This document shows, piece by piece, positions 40,996 to 48,219 of a stretch of 64,000 nucleotides of DNA. Under the pieces are notes generated by a model that saw only the letters and a program-made list of their open reading frames with translations, ran no database searches and was not told the DNA's origin. The DNA lies in the NCBI GenBank assembly GCA_039815465.1, contig JBCBZG010000002.1:62001-126000 (forward strand), read 5' to 3'. Each line of letters starts with the position of its first letter. The first letter of the stretch is position 1. This stretch comes from Shimia_B sp039815465. GTDB taxonomy: Bacteria; Pseudomonadota; Alphaproteobacteria; Rhodobacterales; Rhodobacteraceae. Made by a program: the position numbers and the translations under genes.

Positions 40996-42654
40996 TTATG
41001 ACCCGTCGCGCCAGCGGTTCACGACTGGGTAGCGGCGGTCGAGCCAGAACGCCCGGTGGGTGAGCCGCGTGCCTGGCGCTGATTGGAAGCGTTTGTATTC
41101 CGAGATATAAAGCAAATGCTCCACCCGTTTGGCGACGTCGCGCGCGTAGCCCGCCGCCACGCAGTCCGCGACGCTGGCTTCGTTATCCACGAGCATCTCT
41201 AGGATGCCGTCGAGCACGTCATAGGGTGGCAGGCTGTCTTCGTCCTTTTGATCCTCGCGCAGCTCGGCTGAGGGGGGCTTGTCGATGATACTGACGGGGA
41301 TCACCTCGCCCTCGGGCCCCATCATCCAGGGGCGGTGGTTGGCGTTGCGCCAGCGGCATTGCTCAAAGACGCGCGTTTTGTAGAGGTCCTTGATCGGGTT
41401 ATAGCCGCCCGACATATCGCCGTAGATCGTGGCATAGCCCACTGCGACCTCCGACTTATTGCCGGTAGTCAGGAGCATCTCCCCAAACTTGTTGGACATC
41501 GCCATCAAAAGCAGCCCGCGCAGGCGCGACTGGATGTTTTCTTCGGTAATGTCGGGCGCGCGACCGTTGAAGACCGGGGCCAGTGTCTCTGTCACTGCGG
41601 CGCGCGGGCCTGCAATGGGAACAGTATCGTAGTGCACGCCCAGGCGCCCTGCGATGTCTTCGGCATCCGACAGCGACCCGCCGGAGGTGTATTCCGATGG
41701 GAGCATCACGCAGCGCACATTCTGCGGCCCCAGGGCGTCCACCGCAATCGTGGCCACCAGCGCGCTGTCGATCCCACCAGAAAGGCCAAGCAACACCTTC
41801 TTAAAGCCGGTCTTGGCCATGTAGTCGCGCAGGGTTTCGACCATGGTGCGGTAATCTTGCTCCCAAGCATCGGGATGCGGCGCCTTATCCGCCTCGCCGA
41901 TCACCCAACCCTCGTTGGTCTGTGCCAGCTCCAGCGTCGTGATCGCCTCGTCAAACACCGGCATCCGCGCCGCCAGCGCACCGCCCCGGTTCAGGGCAAA
42001 GGAGCCGCCGTCGAACATCTGGTCGTCCTGGCCGCCCACCATGTTGAGGTAGACGAGCGGCAGGCCCGTTTCTGTGACCCGCGCCACCATGTGGTTGAGC
42101 CGCACATCAAACTTATCGCGGTAGTAGGGCGAGCCGTTCGGCACGATGAGAACCTCTGCCCCCGTCTCCGCCAGCGCCTCCGACACCTCGGGGTGCCAGG
42201 CATCCTCGCAAATGGGCGTGCCGATGCGCAGGCCGCCCACCGTGTAGGGCCCCTGGACCGGGCCTTGAGCATAGAGCCGCACCTCGTCAAAGACGCCGTC
42301 ATTGGGACGCTCGCGCTTGAGGATTTGGTGCACAACCGCGCCGCCCTGGCAGATGAAATAGCCGTTATAGAGCAGCCCGTCTTTCTCCACCGGCCCGCCA
42401 ATGCCCAGCGTCGGCCCGTCGGCGCAGCGCGCGGCCAGCGCCTCCACCGCCGCGCGGGCGGCTTGGGTGAAGGCGGGCTTCATGATCAGGTCTTGGGTCT
42501 GGTAGCCGGTGATGAACATCTCGGGCAGCACGACCATGTCTGCGCCGGCCTCCCGCCCCGCGTCCCAGGCGTGCTGCGCTTTGGCGGCGTTGCCAGCCAG
42601 ATCGCCAACCGTGGGGTTCAACTGCGCAAGCGTTAAACGAAACTGTCGCGCCAT
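40996..42654 (-). CDS. nadE: Glutamine-hydrolysing NAD+ synthase
   Basis: Makes NAD+ from deamido-NAD+ with ammonia from glutamine. The 552-residue protein fuses an N-terminal nitrilase-type amidase (LPEMFITGYQ for Glu, TPICEDAWH for the nucleophile Cys) to a C-terminal synthetase with the P-loop LSGGIDSALVATI and TGNKSEVAVGYATIYGDMSGG. ATG at 42654 gives MARQFRLTLAQLNPTVGD, the family start, in preference to a frame open about 22 codons further. It faces away from the MORN gene, with 235 bases of shared upstream DNA. Confidence 0.95.
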   Translation of the reverse strand: MARQFRLTLAQLNPTVGDLAGNAAKAQHAWDAGREAGADMVVLPEMFITGYQTQDLIMKPAFTQAARAAVEALAARCADGPTLGIGGPVEKDGLLYNGYFICQGGAVVHQILKRERPNDGVFDEVRLYAQGPVQGPYTVGGLRIGTPICEDAWHPEVSEALAETGAEVLIVPNGSPYYRDKFDVRLNHMVARVTETGLPLVYLNMVGGQDDQMFDGGSFALNRGGALAARMPVFDEAITTLELAQTNEGWVIGEADKAPHPDAWEQDYRTMVETLRDYMAKTGFKKVLLGLSGGIDSALVATIAVDALGPQNVRCVMLPSEYTSGGSLSDAEDIAGRLGVHYDTVPIAGPRAAVTETLAPVFNGRAPDITEENIQSRLRGLLLMAMSNKFGEMLLTTGNKSEVAVGYATIYGDMSGGYNPIKDLYKTRVFEQCRWRNANHRPWMMGPEGEVIPVSIIDKPPSAELREDQKDEDSLPPYDVLDGILEMLVDNEASVADCVAAGYARDVAKRVEHLLYISEYKRFQSAPGTRLTHRAFWLDRRYPVVNRWRDGS

Positions 42655-42889
42655 TCGGTTTGCTCCCCTCGGATGCGGTTGATCGCTCATAGACTGAGCA
42701 GGAATTGGGCGAAACCCCACGCGGTGCAGGTTGAGCCGCTGCGAGGTGACGCGTCAGAATATATGTGTGTTGTGGGCTTGACCCAGCTCAATTAGCTTCC
42801 ATTAACGGAATTTCCGAGTCGGGGGCAGCGCACAGGCAGCATATCTGGTCCCGCGATAGGTTCACCGAAGAACCACCAGGGGTGAGACG
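42655..42889. promoter_or_regulatory. Divergent nadE / MORN upstream region
   Basis: This 235-base region contains promoters for two divergent genes. A TTGACC hexamer lies at 42778-42783 on the plus strand, with ATTAAC 17 bases later as a weak -10. AGGGGTGAGACG precedes the MORN start. No palindrome or leader stood out. Confidence 0.35.
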
Positions 42890-44386
42890 ATGCAGCAATC
42901 TTGGACCACGCGGGCGGCGGGCGTCCTCATAGCGGGAGCGGTTGCGGCGACCGTTGCGAGCCCCGCATGGGCCCAGCGCACCACGACCAAGCAGTACGAA
43001 GATGGCGGCATCTACGAAGGCGAGTTCCGCGACGGTGTCCAGCACGGTCAAGGCACTTACACGCTGCCCAACGGCTACGAATACACCGGCACCTGGGTCG
43101 ACGGCGAAATCCGCGGCCAGGGCACGGCGCGCTTCCCGAACGGGTCCGTTTACGTGGGCGAATTCGCCCGCGGCATGCCCAATGGGACAGGCCAGATCAC
43201 ATTCGCCGATGGCGGCACGTACTCTGGCGGCTGGGTCGATGGCGAAATCACCGGGGACGGCGTTGCAGACTACGCCAGCGGCGTGCGCTATGAAGGCAGC
43301 TTTGTCGCGGCGGTTCACAATGGCTTTGGCACGATGACCACGCCAGACGGCTACGTCTACGCAGGCGACTGGGTCGATGGGGTCAAAGACGGCTCCGGGC
43401 GCATCACCTACCCTGACGGCGCCACCTACGAGGGCACGATGGTCGCAGGCGTCCGCGAAGGGCGCGGGACGCTCACCCTGCCCGATGGGCTGGTCTACGA
43501 GGGCGACTGGGAAAACGGGGAGATCACCGGCAGCGGGCGGCTTCTGCAACCCAACGGTGATGTCTATAGCGGCGCGCTCGTCCGGGGGCGGCGCGAGGGC
43601 ACGGGCACCGTCACCTACGCCAACGGCGATGTTTATGAGGGGACGTTCCTCAACGACCTGCGCCACGGCCAGGGCACGTTCCGCGGCGGGGACGGATACC
43701 TTTATGTCGGCAGCTGGGAGGCAGGCCAGATCGCCGGAGTGGGTGAAGTCACCTACCCGGACGGCTCTGTCTACACGGGCGAGTTCGCGCGCGACCTTGC
43801 CCATGGCTTTGGCAAGATCACCTACCCCGATGGGTCCACCTACGAGGGGACCTGGGTCGATGGCATCATCGACGGCGCGGGCATTGCCACCTACGCAAAC
43901 GGCATCGTCTATGACGGTGGGTTCCGCAACGCCGCTCTCCACGGTCGGGGGGTGATGACCTATCCGGACGGGTACCGCTACGAGGGCGACTGGGTGAACG
44001 GACAGCGCGAGGGCGAGGGCACCGCCACTTACGCAGACGGCTCCGTCTACTCCGGCACGTTCCGCGCCGGGCAGCGCCACGGCGCAGGGCGGATCGTGAT
44101 GTCGGATGGGTTTGAGTATGTGGGCGCCTGGGCAGATGGCGAGATCCGAGGCGACGGCGTGGCCACCTACGCCAATGGCGATGTCTATGAGGGCGGCTTT
44201 TTCAATGGCCGCCGCCAGGGCGAAGGCACCATGCGCTACGCAGACGGCAATGTGGCGTCAGGCACGTGGGAAGACGGGGCGCTGAGCTCCGCCCGCGAGG
44301 TGATCTTGCAAGGTGCGGAGCCGGAGGGCGCGCCCGACGACGATGCGGATGCCGCGACTGAGCCACCTGCCGACACCGACGGCTAG
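42890..44386 (+). CDS. Secreted MORN-repeat protein (19 repeats)
   Basis: A 498-residue exported protein. After a signal peptide (AAGVLIAGAVAATVASPAWA, cleavage near residue 28) come 19 consecutive 23-residue MORN units of the form YxGxWxxGxxxGxGxxxxxDG, about residues 37-470. The tail is acidic and rich in Asp, Pro and Thr. MORN arrays form long beta-hairpin rods that bind lipids or proteins. Being purely repetitive and periplasmic or surface-exposed, it is probably a scaffold. The unit number may vary between strains by recombination. Confidence 0.9.
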   Translation: MQQSWTTRAAGVLIAGAVAATVASPAWAQRTTTKQYEDGGIYEGEFRDGVQHGQGTYTLPNGYEYTGTWVDGEIRGQGTARFPNGSVYVGEFARGMPNGTGQITFADGGTYSGGWVDGEITGDGVADYASGVRYEGSFVAAVHNGFGTMTTPDGYVYAGDWVDGVKDGSGRITYPDGATYEGTMVAGVREGRGTLTLPDGLVYEGDWENGEITGSGRLLQPNGDVYSGALVRGRREGTGTVTYANGDVYEGTFLNDLRHGQGTFRGGDGYLYVGSWEAGQIAGVGEVTYPDGSVYTGEFARDLAHGFGKITYPDGSTYEGTWVDGIIDGAGIATYANGIVYDGGFRNAALHGRGVMTYPDGYRYEGDWVNGQREGEGTATYADGSVYSGTFRAGQRHGAGRIVMSDGFEYVGAWADGEIRGDGVATYANGDVYEGGFFNGRRQGEGTMRYADGNVASGTWEDGALSSAREVILQGAEPEGAPDDDADAATEPPADTDG

Positions 44387-44392
44387 CGGTGC

Positions 44393-45052
44393 TCACCAGG
44401 GTACAGGGTCCCCTTTCCAGTCCCAAAACGTACCGCTCTGCTCCGGCGTGCGGCTCAAGAGCACCTCTAGGAGCTTTTGAGCCGAGGCTTCGGGCGTCAG
44501 TTTGTCATGGGCCGGAAACCCGCCCGTGAACCGTGTGGCCACCGTGCCGGGATGGAGCGCAAGGAGGCAGGCCTCCTTATGCGTGCGGGCCAATTCAATC
44601 GCTGCGGAATGCGTAAACTGATTGAGCGCCGCCTTTGCCGCGCGGTACGAATACCAACCGCCTAAGCGATTATCGCCGATGGAACCCACGCGTGCCGAGA
44701 GCACCGCCGCGTGGCTGGGCCCCTTGCGCGGCAAGAGCCGGGGCAGATGGCGCAGCACAAGCGCGGGACCCAGGGCGTTGACGCGGAACTGATCCTCCAT
44801 CGCCTCAGCCGTCAGCGCGCGCAGTGACTTTTCAGGTGGTGCGCCCGCGCCATCGAGCCGCCCTGTTGCGATCAGCACGACGTTGAAGGGCCCCGCGCCC
44901 GCTAAGGCAGTCTCCACAGCGCCTGGGTCGGTGATGTCAAAGCCATCCACGCTCCGCGAGAGCCGTGTCGTGTCGTAGCCGCGGGCGGCGAGCGTATCGG
45001 CCAGCGCCCCGCCGATCCCCCCACTGGCCCCGATGATGAGCGCGTTTGTCAT
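44393..45052 (-). CDS. Short-chain dehydrogenase/reductase (C-factor-like)
   Basis: A 219-residue SDR with the cofactor motif IIGASGGIGGALA, LIATGRLDGAG replacing the usual NNAG segment, catalytic Ser in VLSARVGSIGDN and YSYRAAKAALNQ (Tyr-x3-Lys). It ends in SGTFWDWKGDPVPW, a tail also seen in CsgA/C-factor-type SDRs. The ATG at 45052 is the family start, and a frame open much further upstream runs antisense to the next gene. It faces the MORN gene with a six-base gap. Confidence 0.87.
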   Translation of the reverse strand: MTNALIIGASGGIGGALADTLAARGYDTTRLSRSVDGFDITDPGAVETALAGAGPFNVVLIATGRLDGAGAPPEKSLRALTAEAMEDQFRVNALGPALVLRHLPRLLPRKGPSHAAVLSARVGSIGDNRLGGWYSYRAAKAALNQFTHSAAIELARTHKEACLLALHPGTVATRFTGGFPAHDKLTPEASAQKLLEVLLSRTPEQSGTFWDWKGDPVPW

Positions 45053-45095
45053 GGGACGCGAGATAGGCGGCGTCCGCGCTTTGGCGAGGCTCGGC

Positions 45096-45115
45096 GTGAG
45101 GGGCCAGCCCCTCAC
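45096..45115 (+). repeat. GC hairpin of the intergenic module upstream of the phytase-like gene
   Basis: GTGAGGGG CCAG CCCCTCAC is a perfect eight-pair stem. It is followed by CTCCCCGAAGTTATTTTGGAC, a degenerate AGTATTTTTGG core (about 45116-45147). The same hairpin-then-core order is found before bufB and in the 25.4-25.5 kb gap. Confidence 0.6.
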
Positions 45116-45184
45116 ACTCCCCGAAGTTATTTTGGACATAAGAAAGTGGGTTGTTTTCTGGCGTCTTGGGTTACGTTTTATCCC

Positions 45185-45940
45185 ATGCGGATCCTTGCAG
45201 TTCTTTTGCTCATGGCAGCGCCCGCTGCGGCGATGGAGCTCACGCTGCGGCACTCGATGGAGATGCGCGGGCCGTCGTCGCTGGAGTTTGACCCGGCGTT
45301 GTGCGGGGTTTGGATCGCCAATGAGGGGCGCGAGGTCGCGTTTATGGGTCCGAGTGGGGAGATCACGCGCCGCTTTGAGACCGCGCTGTTTACCGCAAAG
45401 GCGCTCACAGTGGCGGGCAATCGGCTGATCATCTCGGACGGCACGGGTCGGTTTGAGGATCGCAGCAAAGAGGGCGTGCAACTGCGGTCGTCTTACCGCA
45501 TGGACGGGGCGATCTGGGATGTGGAGGGGATCGCGGCGCGCCCCGGCGGGCGCCTGATGTTTACCCAGGACGCCAACGCCCGGGTGTGGGAGCTTGACGT
45601 CGCGGGCGGGGAGCTTTGGTCCATCGACGGTTTCGCGACCACCCCGCCCATGGTGGAGCCGCAGGGGATCTCTGTCGACCGCCGCACGGGCGCGATTTAC
45701 GTCGTGGATGATCAAGAAGGGTCAAACAGCCTGTTTGAATTCGCGCCTGATGGCAGGCTTTTGTCGGTCACACCGCTCAGCCCCTATGGCCGCGATCCAG
45801 AAGGGATCGCCGTGCAGGCCGACACCGGCACGATGTGGATCGGGTTTGACGATGGCAACCGGCTGACGGTCTTTGCCTACCTGCCCACCCTGCGCGCTGA
45901 GGCCCCGGACGCCACGTCCGACGCGTGCTTGATGTTCTGA
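45185..45940 (+). CDS. Secreted beta-propeller protein (esterase-like phytase / SdiA-regulated type)
   Basis: A 251-residue exported protein with a signal peptide (MRILAVLLLMAAPAAA). The beta-propeller pattern includes GPSSLEFDPALCGVWIAN, DVEGIAARPGGRLMFTQD, GISVDRRTGAIYVVDDQEGSNSLFEF and PEGIAVQADTGTMWIGFDDGN. This matches the SdiA-regulated/esterase-like phytase propellers, whose enzymatic roles are mostly unproven. ATG at 45185 starts the signal peptide. A monocistronic unit before the leucine leader. Confidence 0.75.
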   Translation: MRILAVLLLMAAPAAAMELTLRHSMEMRGPSSLEFDPALCGVWIANEGREVAFMGPSGEITRRFETALFTAKALTVAGNRLIISDGTGRFEDRSKEGVQLRSSYRMDGAIWDVEGIAARPGGRLMFTQDANARVWELDVAGGELWSIDGFATTPPMVEPQGISVDRRTGAIYVVDDQEGSNSLFEFAPDGRLLSVTPLSPYGRDPEGIAVQADTGTMWIGFDDGNRLTVFAYLPTLRAEAPDATSDACLMF

Positions 45941-45983
45941 GAAAACGCTTTTCAAAAACCGCGCCTTATGTAATGTGCCGCCT

Positions 45984-46040
45984 ATGGTGATCGCGACGCA
46001 TAGCGCCGCCCTTCTGGGCCTTCTCCTTAGCCGCTCCTGA
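45984..46040 (+). CDS. Leucine-rich leader peptide of the leuA operon
   Basis: An 18-codon ORF (MVIATHSAALLGLLLSRS) with five Leu in six residues (LLGLLL), ending in TGA inside a ten-pair hairpin. Leader peptides rich in the pathway amino acid sense charged tRNA by ribosome stalling, as in proteobacterial attenuators. It lies 69 bases before the cupin gene and 436 before leuA. It is too short for ordinary gene callers but the arrangement is convincing. No T-run follows the hairpin, so attenuation may be translational or act through an alternative structure. Confidence 0.7.
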   Translation: MVIATHSAALLGLLLSRS

Positions 46041-46069
46041 GCGTGCCTTTCGGCGCGACCGCTCAGGAG
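46034..46069 (+). promoter_or_regulatory. Attenuator hairpin at the end of the leucine leader peptide
   Basis: CTCCTGAGCG (46034-46043) pairs perfectly with CGCTCAGGAG (46060-46069); inside, GCC-TTTC-GGC extends the stem. The 5' arm includes the leader stop codon, so ribosome position at the Leu run would decide whether it forms. The 3' arm also carries AGGAGG, a ribosome-site-like sequence. Confidence 0.65.
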
Positions 46070-46108
46070 GGACCAGCGCCGCAAGGACCACACCAGAAAG
46101 CCCCACAG

Positions 46109-46465
46109 ATGAAACCGATCAATCTCGCTGAAAAGCTCGCGCTTTTTTCGACCCATTGGGATCCTAAAGTCGTCGCCAGCTACAATGACAACGACGTGAT
46201 GGTTGTGAAGTTCAAGGGGGAGTTCCCGTTCCACAAGCACGACACGACGGATGACTTTTTCCTCGTGCTGGAGGGGGAGATGCAGATGGACCAGGGCGAC
46301 GGCACCACCGTGACCGTGCGCGCTGGCGAGGTTTGCATCGTCCCGGCGGGGGTCGTCCATCGGCCGCGCGCCGTGGACGAGGTGAAGGTCCTGCTGATCG
46401 AGCCTAAGGGCGAAGCCAACACCGGCGACAGCGGCCAAGCGCCCGCGCCGAAAGACCATATCTAG
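46109..46465 (+). CDS. Cupin-domain protein
   Basis: A 118-residue single-domain cupin. Motif 1 is GEFPFHKHDTTDDFFLVLEGE, with two His and a Glu-like ligand, and motif 2 is GEVCIVPAGVVHRPRA with the third His. The ATG at 46109 follows a weak AGAAAG, and an in-frame ATG-less extension upstream overlaps the leader hairpin. It sits between the leucine leader and leuA with a ten-base gap to leuA, so it probably shares leucine control. No function in leucine synthesis is known for it. Confidence 0.85.
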   Translation: MKPINLAEKLALFSTHWDPKVVASYNDNDVMVVKFKGEFPFHKHDTTDDFFLVLEGEMQMDQGDGTTVTVRAGEVCIVPAGVVHRPRAVDEVKVLLIEPKGEANTGDSGQAPAPKDHI

Positions 46466-46475
46466 GACCACGACG

Positions 46476-48038
46476 ATGAAAGACCGCGTCTATATTTTCG
46501 ACACCACCCTGCGCGACGGCGAGCAATCCCCTGGCGCCACCATGACCCATGAGGAAAAGCTCGATATCGCTGAGATGCTCGACGAGATGGGCGTGGACAT
46601 CATCGAGGCGGGCTTTCCCATCGCCTCCGAGGGGGATTTTGCCGCTGTCAGCGAAATCGCCGGGCGGGCGAAGAGCTCCACCATCTGCGGGTTGGCGCGC
46701 GCGAATTTCAAAGACATCGACCGCTGTTGGGAGGCCGTGAAGCACGCGAAATCCCCGCGTATTCATACGTTTATCGGCACCTCCCCGCTGCATCGGGCGA
46801 TCCCGAACCTGACGATGGATGAGATGGCCGAACGCATCCACGACACGGTCACCCACGCGCGCAACCTGTGTGACAATGTGCAATGGTCGCCGATGGACGC
46901 GACCCGGACGGAGTGGGAGTATCTGCGCCGCGTCGTCGAAATCGCGATCAAGGCGGGCGCGACAACGATCAATATCCCCGACACCGTAGGCTACACGGCC
47001 CCGGTGGAATCCGCCGACCTGATCCGCCGCCTGATCGCAAAGTGCGAGGGCGGCGAGGATGTGATTTTCGCCACCCATTGCCACAATGATCTGGGCATGG
47101 CGACGGCCAACAGCCTGGCCGCCGTAGAAGGTGGCGCGCGTCAGATTGAGTGTACGATCAATGGGCTGGGCGAACGGGCCGGCAACACTGCACTGGAGGA
47201 GGTCGTGATGGCCATCCGCACGCGCAGCGACATCATGCCGTTTCGCACCGAAATCGACACGACAAAGATCATGGCGGTGTCGAACCGCGTCGCCTCCGCC
47301 GCGGGGTTCCCGGTGCAGTTTAACAAAGCCATCGTGGGCAAGAACGCGTTCGCCCATGAAAGCGGCATCCACCAGGACGGGATGCTCAAGAACCGTGAGA
47401 ATTTCGAGATCATGAAGCCCGAGGATATCGGGCTCTCTGGTACCTCTTTGCCGCTGGGCAAGCATTCGGGACGCGCGGCGCTCAAGGACCGGATGGACAA
47501 GCTGGGCTACCCGCTGGAGGGCAACCAGCTCGCGGATCTGTTTGTGCGGTTCAAGGACCTGGCGGACCGGAAGAAGGAGGTCATGGACGACGACCTGGTC
47601 GCGCTGATGCGCGATGAGATCGCCGAGGATCAGAACGAGTATATGACCATCAAATCACTGCGCGTTGTGTGCGGCACCGATGGCCCGCAAAGCGCTGCAC
47701 TGACCATGGTCATGGACGGCGAAGAGCGGTCGAGCGAGGCCACCGGCGATGGCCCGGTGGACGCCACGTTTAACGCGGTCAAAGCGCTCTTTCCCCATGC
47801 CGCCAGGCTTGACCTCTATCAGGTGCATGCGGTGACCCAGGGCACGGACGCCCAGGCCACCGTGAGCGTGCGCATGATCGAAGAGGGCCGCGTTGCCACG
47901 GGCCAGTCGGCGGATACAGACACGGTCGTGGCAAGCGCAAAGGCCTATGTGAACGCACTCAATCGCCTGATCACCCGCAAGAGCCGGGAAGATGTGGGCT
48001 ATGACGAAAAGGGCGTCAGCTACAAGGATGCCGGTTAG
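46476..48038 (+). CDS. leuA: 2-isopropylmalate synthase
   Basis: Condenses acetyl-CoA with 2-oxoisovalerate, the first committed step of leucine synthesis. The 520-residue protein has the HMGL-like barrel with TLRDGEQSPGATM, EAGFPIASEGDF, HCHNDLGMATANSLAAVEGGARQIECTINGLGERAGN and the HESGIHQDG segment. A C-terminal allosteric (leucine feedback) domain starts near residue 390. It is preceded by the leader peptide and cupin, and followed by copy 3 of the convergent-junction element. Control by leucine is inferred at transcript and enzyme level. Confidence 0.96.
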   Translation: MKDRVYIFDTTLRDGEQSPGATMTHEEKLDIAEMLDEMGVDIIEAGFPIASEGDFAAVSEIAGRAKSSTICGLARANFKDIDRCWEAVKHAKSPRIHTFIGTSPLHRAIPNLTMDEMAERIHDTVTHARNLCDNVQWSPMDATRTEWEYLRRVVEIAIKAGATTINIPDTVGYTAPVESADLIRRLIAKCEGGEDVIFATHCHNDLGMATANSLAAVEGGARQIECTINGLGERAGNTALEEVVMAIRTRSDIMPFRTEIDTTKIMAVSNRVASAAGFPVQFNKAIVGKNAFAHESGIHQDGMLKNRENFEIMKPEDIGLSGTSLPLGKHSGRAALKDRMDKLGYPLEGNQLADLFVRFKDLADRKKEVMDDDLVALMRDEIAEDQNEYMTIKSLRVVCGTDGPQSAALTMVMDGEERSSEATGDGPVDATFNAVKALFPHAARLDLYQVHAVTQGTDAQATVSVRMIEEGRVATGQSADTDTVVASAKAYVNALNRLITRKSREDVGYDEKGVSYKDAG

Positions 48039-48089
48039 GAGCCAGCGTTTAGGTCAGCGCTCTGCAGCTTTCCTTTGAAGAAGCAGCCT

Positions 48090-48185
48090 AGCCTCAAAGC
48101 ACTCGCCCGACGGAACCGTCGGGCCGCGCCGTTCCGCCCCCACGGGGCGGCGCGAACGCCACCCCTCGGAACGGCGCTATAGCTC
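48090..48185 (-). repeat. Convergent-junction structured repeat, copy 3
   Basis: Full-length copy between leuA and the di-haem oxidoreductase gene. Stems are GCCCGACGG / CCGTCGGGC, outer GCCGTTCCG / CGGAACGGC (perfect) and inner CCGCCCC / GGGGCGG. Its outer-stem bases differ from copy 4 by a paired exchange. Confidence 0.88.
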
Positions 48186-48219
48186 GAAACTGGCCGTGTT
48201 TAAGTTCAAGATCTGCCGA

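Noticed and set aside
42788..44080. A 430-codon open frame antisense to the MORN gene
   Set aside because: Its repeats are the mirror image of the MORN units, because repetitive GC-rich codons keep the other strand open. The MORN frame has a signal peptide and family match.
42998..44300. Regular DNA-level repetition considered as a CRISPR or satellite array
   Set aside because: The roughly 69-bp period follows the 23-residue MORN unit, and the DNA varies at third positions as in coding sequence.
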